Source of the DNA: Trichobilharzia szidati
Lineage: Eukaryota > Platyhelminthes > Trematoda > Strigeidida > Schistosomatidae
NCBI GenBank assembly: GCA_944472155.2
Contig: OX235272.1
Span: 104,352,020-104,416,019, forward strand
Reading direction: 5' to 3'
Length of the DNA: 64,000 bases
Shown: positions 12,030-24,500 of the stretch, piece after piece
How the letters are laid out: each line of letters starts with the position of its first letter
Position numbering within the stretch: the first letter of the stretch is position 1
Notes under the pieces: generated by a model
The model's input: the letters and a program-made list of their open reading frames with translations, nothing else
Database searches by the model: none
Told to the model about the DNA's origin: nothing
Position numbers and translations under genes: made by a program

Positions 12030-12265
12030 AGTTTAATTGGTTGGGGGATTTCATCATGAGCTGACATCAGTTAGAGAACCATTGGAAAACCTGATGGGAT
12101 TACTGCCAGACAGCCGGTTCGTCAGTTCAGTTTGGTACTCTTCATCAGTACGCTCCCACCGGGGTTCGAATGCAGGACCTTCTGGTTACACGGCTAGCGA
12201 ACTCGTAGACCATTAGGCCTCTGGGACCCGATCCAGTGACCAGCCAATGAATTCTAGCTTCTACC
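12030..12265 (-). mobile_element. SINE type III (hammerhead-like core)
   Basis: On minus: tRNA-like head with TGCATTCGAACCCC B box, then GTACTGATGAAGAG and the tail with TTCTCTAACTGATGTCAGC. Not in copy B at the same place. Confidence 0.75.
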
Positions 12266-12365
12266 AATTCATGAAATAGGGTGATAATTTCGCAATGTCT
12301 TCTTCGATGAGTTACTGCCTCACCTTCAGTCTGTTTGTCAAACAAAAATACAACTGGTTTTGGTT

Positions 12366-14110
12366 ATTTTAACCAATAGGGTGTGTTAGGATTACTAACT
12401 TTTGGGTGGAGTTACGTAATATAAATACGGTTAAAAACAATTGGCTGTTAATGAAACTAGGGTAAAACAAAAACGATGAGTTGTTACAAACAGTTGTTAA
12501 AAAGGAGTTACGTAATAGTATGAACAATTTGATGATTGAGTTGTACTCAGGGCACACATAGGAACAAAGTGGAGAATACGAACTGAATGAAAACAAAACA
12601 CGTAGTTCATTGAAGAGTCTGTTTTCAACGAATTCATTTTCTTAGCTGCACAAAAGCAAATATACATGTGTTATTTTGTATGTATGTGTACATTAAGTTT
12701 GTCAAACAAAAATACAATTGGTTATCGTTATTTTAACTAAACAGGTGAAGATTGGTAACTGGATTTACTTAATACAAAATCAGTCAAGAAAAATAGTTGT
12801 AATGAAATTAGGGTGGTAACAAAGGTGATGAGTTGTCACAAACAGTTGTTAAAAGAAGTTATGTAATGATATGAATAGTTTGATGATTGAGTTGTACTCA
12901 GGATACACACATAGGAACAAAGTAGAGAATACGAAATTACGTAGGATTTCTAAATGAATACAAGAATCATAAGCAATTAGCGAAACAAGCAAACAAACAA
13001 AATTAAGTCACCAAAACTCAACAAAGTTATTGACAGTAGAATTGGTTGAGTAGTTCTCTTTTTGTATGCACAGCTACGGTTTTTCTACGTGATTGGCAAG
13101 ATATATATATTTTCCTTCACGTTCCCCAGTGGAACATAGGGCTTCAAGCTAGTGACTTGAAGTTTCTGTAGCAGTGTTTATTTTACAGGATGGGGTTGCT
13201 AGCCTCATGCCCAACCTTTCCTCTTCACCAGCATTATTTCTGGCTTAGCGAGGTAAAGGAGTGCGTCGGCCGGGGATCGAACCCCGGACCATGTGCATAG
13301 TTGGCGAGCGTCCTAGCTGCTATGCCAAGAGCTTCAGCGATACAAAGAAGACGAAACCGTATTGCCTTTTATAGGTTATTCCTGACTCTGTAGATTAATT
13401 TGAAGGAGGCGTTTGTTGAGATGGAATGATCAGTTAACCAAGTGTTCAGTTATCGCACTCCTTATTGCACCACTATTACCTTTTCACAACCATGCTGGAT
13501 AGTGTTCTTGAATACTTTAGGACAGTGTGCACCTCGAACGACTGACGCACCTGGCTCCACAGCAGTAGGTGAACTGATATATGCACATAGAAGTGGTCAG
13601 ATGCGGGATATTGTCCTTAAGGCTTCTGCAGATCAGTGGACGACTGGAGAACACCATTCTTAGCGTTGTTGGAAAGTGTTCTTCTCAGACGTGATGTCAT
13701 CCTTCTCTTGAGAATATCGCATATTAAATCTCCCTTGAAATCCAAGTAGAGTTTCTTTTTCTGCGTAAGTGAGGCTTCGTTCCTCCAAATTCTTCGTGTG
13801 ATATTTTTGTCAATGAATCTTGGTGGGTAACCATTTTGGATGAAGATTTATCCCAAAATATCTAACTCCGTTTCTAGAACATCGGGACTACAGATGCGTT
13901 GGATGTGGGTGGAATGGGTACCCAGGTATAGAAGCTTGTTAGTTGACCATTCCAAGTAGCTTTTTTATGGATCAATCTTCTTAAGGTCCCATATGTTCTT
14001 CTTGTTAGTTCCATATGTACATATATATATGTATATTTGCGATTGTGCAGCTAAGAAAATGAATTCACCGAAAATAGACTCTTCAATGAACTACGTGTTT
14101 TGTTTTCAAT
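12366..14110 (-). mobile_element. PLE group D copy with inverted ends
   Basis: C-terminal and GIY-YIG remnants on minus (about 13400-13860). The 3' UTR is partly duplicated in direct orientation (12366-12600, 12742-12940), and an inverted piece of it (GCAGCTAAGAAAATGAATTC) occurs at 14047-14066. Interrupted by a SINE at 13102-13322. Copy B equivalent 54180-55535. Confidence 0.7.
13102..13322 (-). mobile_element. SINE type I, unique to copy A
   Basis: Minus-strand SINE with GGGGATCGAACCCCGG B box. Flanks TGGCAAGA (13094-13101) and TGCCAAGA (13323-13330) are a near-perfect target duplication. Copy B has the uninterrupted site near 54690. Confidence 0.85.
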
Positions 14111-14149
14111 AATATCTGGATGGGGATGATTCATGAACGTTTGAAAGCT

Positions 14150-14825
14150 GCCATGGAATGGTCAGCTGACAAATTTTTAACAACTGTGTACCAATTGGTT
14201 ATAAACGAAGGTTGACGCCGTCGCTTGCCACTGGCATCCGGCTAATACGTAGTCCTCATACTGTGGAGGAAGAGTTAAATCTTCTAACTAAAATCCTAAT
14301 GGAAAATGGATTTCCGCCAAGTACAGTGAACACTTATGAAATGTGACCTATCGTCCCTAACCAAGAAATGCTCTACATGAGCTGAGAACTCAAAGGTCAC
14401 TTAGCTTCTCATATAACTAGCAGAAGGACTTCACAGTTCCTGAAGAGGGCACTACCTGGCGCATCTTTGAGAATAGCGTTCTCCAGTCGACCAGTACTGT
14501 TTAACAACCTACAGGAAAAGATCCTGAAGTTGACCAACTCTCTGTGAGTTTATCAATCCACCTGCTTATGTGGAGCTAGATATATCTGTTGTTCAACTCG
14601 AGTTTTGTCCAGGATGGTGCAAGAAAACTAACCTACATGGTTACGAAGAGATGGGAGTGGAGCCGTGCGAAGTGCGATCATTGAACATCTAGTCAGTAAT
14701 GATCACCCTATCTATACAACCTCCACCTTTAAAGTCATCAACACGGCGAAGAGTAATTTGCCCAAATCACTACATACCCGATACTCATCTGCATTTCTGA
14801 AGCCATCTTAAGATATCAACGTAAT
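14150..14825 (+). mobile_element. PLE C-terminal fragment (GIY-YIG)
   Basis: Plus-strand remnant: E-E-L-N-L-L-T-K-I-L near 14265, then C-L-C-G-A-R-Y-I near 14560 and F-K-V-I-N-T near 14730. Copy B (55600-55889) is cut by an RTE fragment. Confidence 0.7.
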
Positions 14826-14989
14826 TTACAACTTTTATTTTTTACTTCTCAAGCCATTTCTGAGTAGTTATATCAATTATGTCACCCCTTATTACTAAAT
14901 AATAGACTCCAGCCAGCCTGAGAAGACGATTTGGTCAATAGAGAAGTTTTCTTCAATGAATTTACCTTTTATTTTTCTTCATGACTCGT

Positions 14990-15192
14990 ATTCGCATCGG
15001 TGGCACAGCTGTTAGGACTCTAACCGACCAAGCACATGTCTGGGGTTCGATTGCCTACCTACGCACATCTGATATCGATGGTCAGCCTGTAAAATTTTGG
15101 CTACCAATATCACATGCTGAAAATTCCATCCATACTTGTACCAAAAATACAGTGTGGAATCAAGTTATTATCAAAATAATTTTTAAAAAATA
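14990..15192 (+). mobile_element. SINE type II
   Basis: A-box CGGTGGCACAGCTGTTAGG, B-box GGGGTTCGATTGC and the tail GAAAATTCCATCCATACTTG. Copy B equivalent 56851-57040. Confidence 0.8.
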
Positions 15193-15511
15193 ATTTATCA
15201 AAATAAATGCTGACAAAACAGTAAATATCTTAAGATATTTGAGATAAGCAAAACCTTTGATATTACAAAATTTATTAGAAAAACAAAAAATAACCACAAA
15301 ATATTTGTACCATGTTAACTTTACATTCCTTATTAATCACAAGATAATAATGATAATAACAATAACGTCTGATACTTTGTACCTAAAATATCCTATGAGA
15401 ACTTCACTGGAATAATAAATACACACAAGGGAATACAACACGAATAAATTATGCTGACTTTGATAATGACTCTTAGACATTAACAGATTGCTCAACTACG
15501 ATTTGATACTA
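15193..15511. promoter_or_regulatory. Upstream region of gene 1A, no element proven
   Basis: AT-rich 320 bp before the leader exon, kept in copy B at 57041-57370. It should hold the promoter and 5' UTR if the gene model is right; no TATA box or trans-splice acceptor could be fixed. Confidence 0.3.
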
Positions 15512-15554
15512 ATGCTGTTTGTGTTACTAACTGTTTTACTTGTTACAACAGTAG
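15512..15554 (+). CDS. Signal-peptide exon of gene 1A
   Basis: ATG followed by 13 mostly hydrophobic codons (M-L-F-V-L-L-T-V-L-L-V-T-T-V) and a GTAAGT donor, ending in phase 1. The copy at 57371-57413 keeps the frame, with two synonymous changes and two conservative replacements (V to L, T to A). This is what selection on a hydrophobic leader would leave. Exon 1 of gene 2 (40 nt) has the same phase. Confidence 0.65.
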
Positions 15555-18500
15555 GTAAGTTTAATTTTGCTGAGTAGAATTTTCATGTATGACGACTGTT
15601 GTACGATCTGAGATAATCTTGAGCAGACAGATCACCACCAATGTGGGGGATGATGAACGTGAAATAAAAATCTGGCTAGCGGTAGTATTCTTAACAGTGA
15701 TATCTGGATAAATACCTCGGATGTGTAACAGGGGAGTGACAACAGTCAACTGTCAACTAGAACATCGTATTATCGTAATCATTACATGCAATGCCTAGCT
15801 GATATAAGAGTAGAACTTGCGCACTGTGGCAGAGTGTAACTCCATTGTGTATTTATTTTGATAAAGTCTCACAGTGTGTTATACAGTAATATTTACTGAT
15901 GACCATGTTGCCATCATAATTAATTACTGCTCATAATCATATCAATTTCTAGGGCAAACATAAGGTGTAGCAATGGGATGGATCACCAATATCCCCTATT
16001 GTAGCAGATATCTTAATGGATGGATAGCTAAGAAAATATTGCTCTTAACATTAACATGTAGTCCTAGTCCAAAGATATTGTGGAGATATGTGGATGACAC
16101 TTTCGCTCACAATGTTAAAAACAAAATATATATCTCTAGCTTCTCCACACATATAAACTTACTAGTAAAGGGAATAAAATTCACATTTGCGTCGAAAAAT
16201 GAATAAGGAGAATTAACTATGATATTAGATTGTAAAATAAAACGAATAGAAGAAAGTAAACTGCACACTAGCGTTTATAAAAAGCCAACGTATTCAGCTA
16301 ATAGATATTTAGAGTTGAATTCATCTCATCCGTTATGTGTCTGTAAAGGCAGGCTTAGTTAAGCGTCTCTTTAAGAAACTGAGCAATAGCACTAAGTAGT
16401 ACAACAAAAAACCTAAATGATGAAATGAAACAGATCGAAGAAGAAGCGTTGGTGTTAAATAACTAACTATCCTATAAAATTCATTAGGAAGATCAGAAAA
16501 TGTGGAAAGCAAAATAAAAATAATGGTGAAAATATTAATGATAACATAAATTAGAAAGAAAATATAATATATCTGCAGTTCTACCATATAAGGAGAGGAC
16601 ATCAGCGACCCTCCCTACGTAATATTCTTAATAATGTAAGATTTAGGGTGGCATTCAAACCTACAAACCTACTCAGGCAGGGACTAGCTCCGTAGTTTAA
16701 AGCATCCTGTCAGTTGACTCAATTATTATATTATTATTATTGTTTCCTTTGGTTCCCTTAGGAACAAAGGGCTTCAATCAGACGTCTCCATTGACTTCGG
16801 CTCTCTGCCAACGTTTTCGTCACCTGGCTCTACGTCCGCTCACATGCTTTCATCTCCTCTTCACATGACCTACTCATCCATGTCACTCTCGCAATGACGA
16901 CCAACTCAACGCTTCCCATTTGGGTTCCACTCGAGAAATGGTCTGGCGTGTGATATCACTCACTTTATGGTTTGTTTTCTCAGACTATGGCCAATTTGCC
17001 TTCATTTCCCCCTGCATATTTGTTGCACAGTTGGTTCCTGCTCGGTTGTTTCGCACATTGCCAGAGATTCCTCCGGCCAGCCATCTGATCTTGAGGATTG
17101 AGCAAAGACAGATGTTTGTGAAGGTGTATAGTTTGTTCAAAGTGCCCTTCGTGACGCGAAGCCAAGTCTCTGATCCGTATAATAAGTGACACTGACTTCA
17201 CATTCTAGTTGAAAATCCGGATCTTATTTTTATGCTGAGTAGTGTTCTTGGTCTCCACACAGACTTGAGAGAAATGAAAGCTTACCTTGCTTTCTTGATC
17301 CCCGCTTTGATATCCTCGTCAGTTCCACTTGTAGTTGCAACGACGCTTCCCAGGTAGGTAGGTAGGTAGAGCAGGTTACTTCTTTCAGATTTCTCCCATT
17401 TGCGCTGATTGTTGTCTGTTGTTGTTGTTTCTGTTGCTGTTGGTCAGGAATCTTCATCACCTCTCTTTTCTCTCTGTTCACCTGAAGGAATTCCTATCTT
17501 CGATGCTTCTTCTACCGCTTGTTCAACTTGTTGCTTTTCACTTGCATATCTTCCAGTTTGTGGGAAATCAGATATATACCATCGGCAAAATCCAGATCCT
17601 CCAAGTTTTTTGTGTGTGTCCATTTTATGCCTGTTTCCTGGCTGCCCGCTCTCTGTCTGTTGCATTATCCAATCTACTGCAATCAGGAAAATCACTGGAG
17701 ATAGTAGGCAGCCAGCCATCTTGTCTCACTACCGTCTTCACTTCGAGGGATCTCGTGAGTTTCCCGTTGTGGATTACTTGTCATGCAGCATTGTCGTACA
17801 ACTGTTGAATGGGATGTATAATTGTTAGCGGCACCCCATAGTAGCGAATTACTTGCTTAATCACCTCTTGATCGACACTGTCTGCTGAAGGCCATGTCAA
17901 AGTCAATTAAGTTGAGTTAGGCAGAGAGCTGAATGACTGTCATTCCAAGCTCTGTTCGGTGATAATCCGCAGTGTTGCGATTTGATCGATGTATGACTTG
18001 TTCCCCCTGAATCCAGCGTGTTCCGGTCGAAGGTTTTTATTCAGGACGTGTTTGATTCTCTCCAGGATGGTGCGGCTTAGTAGTTTACTCTGGATGGACA
18101 GAAGCATAATTCTGCGCCAGTTCCTGCATTGACCTAAGTCCCCTTTCTTTGGTAGCTTGAATAAGTAGCCTGTCTCCCAATCCTCGGGTGCCTCGGCCTC
18201 TTTCTGCACCTCCTCCAGTAGTGGCGTCATCAAGTCCGCTGATGTCTCTGGGTACATTTTCGATGCCTCTGTTGGGATTCCGTCTGATCCCGCTGCTTCT
18301 CTAGTTGTTAGCATCTTGATTGACTCCAGGATTTCTGTTCTCGTCGGAGAGTTGATATTCACTGGTAGTTTCATTTCTGCTGTTGGTATTAATGGAAGCG
18401 TTGTAGGTGGCGGTCGATTTAGAAGTCTTTTGAAGTGTTCAGCCCAGTGTTTCCTTTGCTCCACCTCTTCGTTGACTGACTTTCCACTGTCATCCTTCAC

Positions 18501-21500
18501 TGGCTTAATTTGTGTTGAACTTTCCCCCGATAGGAAACTAGTTTTTTGGTAGAGTGTTGCGAGGTCTCTGTAGCCTGAAGCTTGCTCTGCTTCTTTTGCC
18601 ATAGCTTCATAATATTTTCTTTTGTCTTCCCTGTTACCCTTTTTCTCTTCTGTTCAGTGTATCATCGCTTGCATTCAAATCCTGTTTTGTTCCTCGATGA
18701 TGCACTGGACAATCGTTTGTTTCACCACCCTTCTCTCTTCTGTTAGTCTTCGTGTATCCCTATGAAGCTACTGTTTGTCCTGTCTTTTCTTTTTGCCTGG
18801 AATTTCCATGCAGGTTAGATTCCACACCTATTTTAGGCTGTTCTAGTGTTTTTGACGCTGGTCTCTTCGCTAGTGTTGATTTGTGTCTCCTCCTTTTTCC
18901 TTATGATTGCAGTGAAGATGTCTTTTTTGAGCAACGAACCTGACTTGTGGTCTGTGTGCAGCTCCTGTTTCTTTGAAAGCTTTAAATTTGATTTGGAGTG
19001 TTCCATGTACAAGATAGTGGTCTGAACCAGCTTCCACTCCTCTTCTTACTTTTGCGTCCAGTAAGCTGCCTGTCTACGTCCTTAAGTAGTGTTGAGATGA
19101 AGTCAATTTGGCTTTTGGTTCCCTCTTCTGGTGACACCCATGTAGACTTGTGGATATCCTCGTGCTTGTATACGCTGTCACCAACCACTAGTTCATTGAA
19201 GGCACAGAAGTCCGCGAAGGGTTCTCCGTTTTCATTCATCTCTCCACGAGCTTGTCTATCCGTAATGAGCTCGTATTATCACTCAAAGTAATTATGAAAA
19301 GGTATCCATAATGAGTTCTCTTCCTGTATTGTCTAGTCCCATTTCGGCGTTCGTGTCTCCCATTAGTATTTTGATGTCACCCACGGGAATATTGTCCATT
19401 ATTACCTGCAGTTGTCTGTAGAATTCTTCTTTCTTTTCGAGGTCTGCGTTGTTTGTCGGTGCATAGCATTGTATAACTGTCACTTTCCTTTCTTGTGAGT
19501 TGAACCTGGTGGTCATTATCCTGGGTGAGATTGTCTACCATTGTATAAGGGCCTTCGTTGCCGTAGGTGACATATAAAAGCCACACCCTCTGTGTGCACG
19601 TGGTTGTATTCTGGGTGACCGGAGTAGATCACCGACTCTCCCGTTGACAATTTGGTGAGCCCACTTCCATTCCATCTGCTTTCGCATATTCCCAGTACTT
19701 GAATTCCATATCTTTTCAACGCGTTTGCGATGTTGGAAGCTTTGCCAGTCTCATACATGGTGCGTACGTTCCATGTTCCCACACAGACTTTTTGTTTTGT
19801 CGCAAGGAGGCTCATCGTGCTGAAGTTTCTGTAGGAACTTTGTTTACAGGGTAGGATTGCTAGCCTCATGTCCGAGGAGGAATTTGTTACATAAAAGGTT
19901 ACAGAGGAGCAACATTTTGGGTTGCTCCCCTTAAAATCAGGAAAACAAGGAATAAAGCAATCAGAATAACACCAGTAAAAGGAAAAAAATTCACAACAGG
20001 AAGGGCAGTGACGACAACAGTAAATAAACCCTTAGCAGTAGTATCATTGTCAAATACAGTTAACGAAAATGATATCAAAACCATAGACTCATGGACTTGA
20101 GTCAACTTAGGTATGTAAATGCAACAATATATTCAATTATAGATGCCAGTTAGCGTTAAACTTTCACAATATTCCAAACAGTTAGTCATAGGTATTATTA
20201 AACAGAATAATATAATTTACAATAAACCTTGCAATGACTTTGAGTTGAGTCAACTACACTGACTAGAGTAGTGGATTGCGGGTAGTCTGATTTTCTGTCA
20301 GAACGTACGAATTTAGCCATGGTTAGAATGACTGAACCCACCCGCACGAAGATAAGTATTTTAGAAAAAAAGCTCAGCAATTGCACCGCATGAATGCACT
20401 AACAATGGAATTAAAACATTACCTGCCCATTTAGGTTTCCTCTAAACAATCTTATTCGCATTTAATTAAGCTTATTTATCATCTATTTCAGGGTCAACTT
20501 CGTCTTTCAATCATGTAAAGGTAAATGTAACGTTTTTATAATGTTTTTTTTTATGAATGGATTTCCTGCACAGAAATATTGATAGTCCGAATAAGTCTCT
20601 TTCTGAGCGCTTTCCTATTATAGCAAAAACTGAAATTTTCTTAGCTTCGTTCGCCTCCAGTACAAAAATAATTTAGTAAGGAACCTAAGCCACAGGGTTA
20701 TAACTCTATGCTGAGAAGAGGTAACTGAAGATGAACCTAGCATTATATATGATACCTTGACTGAAAATAGCCATCCAGACAAATTCATCAGGAAACATAT
20801 GACCAAGAAAGTAGAAAAGGACTATTCTCCCTCTATGTGTAAAATAAGAAGTCTTTATATATACGGCTGCAGTTCAAAAGTGATATTGCGATTGAAATAA
20901 TCACTAACAATTTGAAAAGATGTATTCCAAGAACTTTTAATGCCGACACACTACAAGTCTTATTTTCTACACCACAACTGGTGAGAGTTGGCCGTTGCTT
21001 TAGGAACTTAATTTCTCGTACTCTCTCGGGAACACCTACCAGTGTGGTGTGGATAAATAAAGGTGTGGTTAATAGCATCATTGGTTGCATATTAGAACAG
21101 CATTGACAAATCCTTCTCTATTATCTGCCGTTACCTAAAAAATTGCCAGAAACACCCAGGTACCACAAACTCCAAACAGCAGAGGCTATTTCGACTTGCC
21201 TGAACAACCAGTGATTTGTGTGCAGAAGAAACGTCCATCCAAAAACTACTACTGCCCTGACCGGCCTTCAGTAGAAACTCTAAATCCATGAATTTGTATT
21301 ATTATCTTTCCTAATTTGTTCGTCTGATATTCAGTGTGTTGTTATGTTGATACTGTTGAACCGTAATCTATTCAAACTATCAAGTGATTCGATGTTATTT
21401 AAACAACATTAATGTTGTTAATAACACTAATTCATCCACTATTATGCATACATAACTGTAGCACCTGATGAAAAAGGGTTTATCGAAAAGAATATTCCTT

Positions 21501-24500
21501 GTTAACTAACCATTCTTTTAATATTTTTCAAATTTTTTAAATGGATATGTTAGTTAGGCGATTAAATTTCTCAATATGAAATGTCTTATCAGTAACAGCT
21601 GCCTTCGATCCATCCTGAAGATAAAACAGCTGCTTAGAAATTCAAAGCAACACAGAACCCTAACAGCAAGTCAACCAATAAACAACCATTCAGCAAATAT
21701 AAAGAAGGGAGCAGAGATGGATTGGACATACCCCGAGTTAGGAATGCCTCCAAGGTATCTGTTTACAGTGGGGGGAATCGAAATCTTATAGGCATTCGTG
21801 AAGCCAGCTCGAAATGACTGCATAGATCCGACTGAAATGGAGATGTGCTTCTGAAGCATTATGCTCCGATAGAAACCCTAGGGAATAAGAATAATCCTCA
21901 TGATGTGCTGGTAATCTAACGTCTACCAAGTGCTTCACTGGCTCAGAGTTAGGGTGCTCGTTTACCTTGCATATGGTACGGAGTTTGAATCCCGACTGAC
22001 GCACATCTTCACCTCCCTTGTCGAGTTGTATGCCCGACGGAGACAGGGAAAGTCGGCTAGTGGCTAGCAAACCACCCCCTCATGGATACTGAAGCTTCAA
22101 AGGTCAAACTTGTAATAGAAAAATAAAAATCGCATCAGCCAAACGAAACGACTTTAAGTAATTCATTGTGATTCGCTCTTACTATTCTTTAATCTCAGCT
22201 AATTTTTCTAACTCTAAGTAAATGTTTTTTTTTTCTCCCCCTAGGTTACTGAGAACAATTACTTCAATGATAATGGTAACTCTAAGAGTACCTTGTCAGA
22301 CTGTAAGATTTCAGTCCACTTGAACTTTCTAATGTCAATTTTGTTTATAGGGTGTCAGACATGTCAAACAGCAGTTAACTATATTCTATCAGTTTTGGTA
22401 GAATATTTCCAAGTTCATAAAATTGATAATTACATTGAAACATTTTGCAAAATAGCTGGAAGTTCTAATATATCGGTAAGTTTTCAATACTTCATGATTT
22501 AACATTGTCCGAAAACTTGAATGTATTTTTTTTGGATAACTATGGAGACACGTTCATTTTCATAAAAGTTTTGTATTTCCCATTGTGAATGAAAAAGAGC
22601 AAAACGATATTGTCCACTTTACTCACTTCTCGCTACTTAATGCTGCTGCTAATAGCTGTATCAAAGTAGTATTATTAAAAGACAATTAGGTAATTTTTGC
22701 GTTGTTGTCGATTTGGCCGACGGGTAAAGATAACAAAACCAGGTAGGTGTAGATTGTTGGATTTGATAAGCGTATAAATTACTGAAATTGTTCACCGCAT
22801 TTTGTCATTTCATGGGTGGCGAAGTGGGTGTTGTAACCAGTTTAAATTCTGCTTCAGTCCATCATCGTCGGTGGCACAGTGGTTAGGACTCTCGCCGACC
22901 ATGCACATGGTCCGGGGTTCGATCCCCTGCCGGCGCACACCCGATATCTATGGTCGGCCTGAATTTGGGCTACCGATATCCATGCTGAAAATTCCATACT
23001 TGTACTGAAAATACGGTGTGGAATCAAACTGTAAATCAAAATAATAAAAAAATAAAAATAAAATCCTTATTCATCAGACAATCTGGATTCCATTTGATAT
23101 GAATTGCTTCTCGTGATATTAGACGTTCTTTCTCATTTTTCCAATCATTCGGCATCATTTCAATATTGTCAAAATCAATTTGTGACCTGATTCTATAGCG
23201 TAGTGTGTAGAAAACCTATCGCTTATGATTTTTCAAGCTTTTCTAGTTCAGCTGGATTTCTCGGTGGTCGAACAGACAATCATCCTACCATCTCCACTTC
23301 TTCTGATTACCTTGATTACTCTCAGGTGAGGTTTGTCCCATGTAGGTCGCATCACACCACATTTCAATCATTTTATTTTGTAGGCACAATTAGATTGAGA
23401 ATGACTAGGGAATTGGAGGTCTTTCACATGTACAAGGTTGCTTTGTAGTGTGGTGTGTGTGTCTGATGTTTTAAAGAAAACTTTGATGTTGTGCTTAGTG
23501 AGTACTCCTCTTCTGATATCGCCTGATGTATCTCATGGTTTGTGTGGAATGACAACAACAGTTGAGGCGCATGTCTTTGGAACACACATTCGACCATATT
23601 TAATCTCAGTGTTGATTTCGTTGATGAAGTCCTTTGGGTAGTTATTTTTCTCTCAAGAGAATTTCAGCAATGTTTGATATTTCTTCTTCTTCATCTGCAT
23701 TCTCACCCGTCAACATCGAAGTGTGTGGTCGTACTAGAGGACTTGAAACCATTGACATATTTGCGCTGACGCCGTGTGATGACTCACAGTCTAAATATTT
23801 CATGGAGTGGGCTTTATTCCCTAATATAGACATATATATATTGAAATATTGTTTTCACTCCTCGTAACCAGGCAGTCTAGAAATGATAGTTCACCGAAGT
23901 GTGATTCTGCCCGCTTGCGAAATCACCTGGATGCTGGGAGATACATTGATTAGTTTCTCCCTGAATGACTTGTGTAAATCTCGTTTCAGCACAACACTTT
24001 ATTGACAAAACTGAAAACGCATTGACAACCAATGAAGCTTGAGCATTTTACTTCAGTGAAGCAACAGTTATCTCTCAAAATTACTCAATATTAGTAAATA
24101 AATATTTCTTGAATTCTCATTTATTGCAAACCAGTCATCAGATTTCATTGAAATTATTAAATTAACAAATCAGTAAGTGAGTTACAGTAGGAAAGACATT
24201 TCGAAGGAAACGTATCAGTGAATGTGTTTACGATAACTAACTAGAAAATAATGGTCCACGAGCTCACCTTGCAACCGGAATGTCCTGGGTTCGAGCCTTG
24301 ATGGTAGGTGCGTGCTGATGAAGAGTGCCAAACTATGCTGATGAGAAAACTGTCTAGAACTCCATGGTGGTTTTCCAGCGGTTCCCTCACTGATATCAGC
24401 TCATGATGAAATCCAGTAAAATAATAATCATTTACAGATCGAAAATCGGCAGGCGCCATTGGCTCCGTCTCAGTGGCTGCAAGATCAACGAGCTGACATC

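Larger units (their letters stand above)
1..22471 (+). repeat. Tandem segmental duplication, copy A
   Basis: Aligns colinearly with 40646-64000. Matching landmarks are the type-2 3' exons, SINE at 993, solo LTR at 4278, PLEs, the RTE at 16720 and gene 1 exons 1-3. The offset drifts from about 40640 to 41860 because of insertions unique to one copy. The non-matching parts are 11700-12360 and 14490-14970. The left limit is unknown (window edge). Confidence 0.9.

Noticed and set aside
17409..17828. 139-codon plus-strand ORF
   Set aside because: Antisense shadow of the RTE reverse transcriptase.
21576..21791. Conserved 70-codon ORF also seen at 63094-63318 (M-K-C-L-I)
   Set aside because: Conserved only as part of the duplication; the C-terminal frames differ and no domain, signal peptide or splice support was seen.
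22862..22940. tRNA gene
   Set aside because: The A and B boxes belong to a SINE with a family-specific body and tail; there is no cloverleaf with an acceptor stem.
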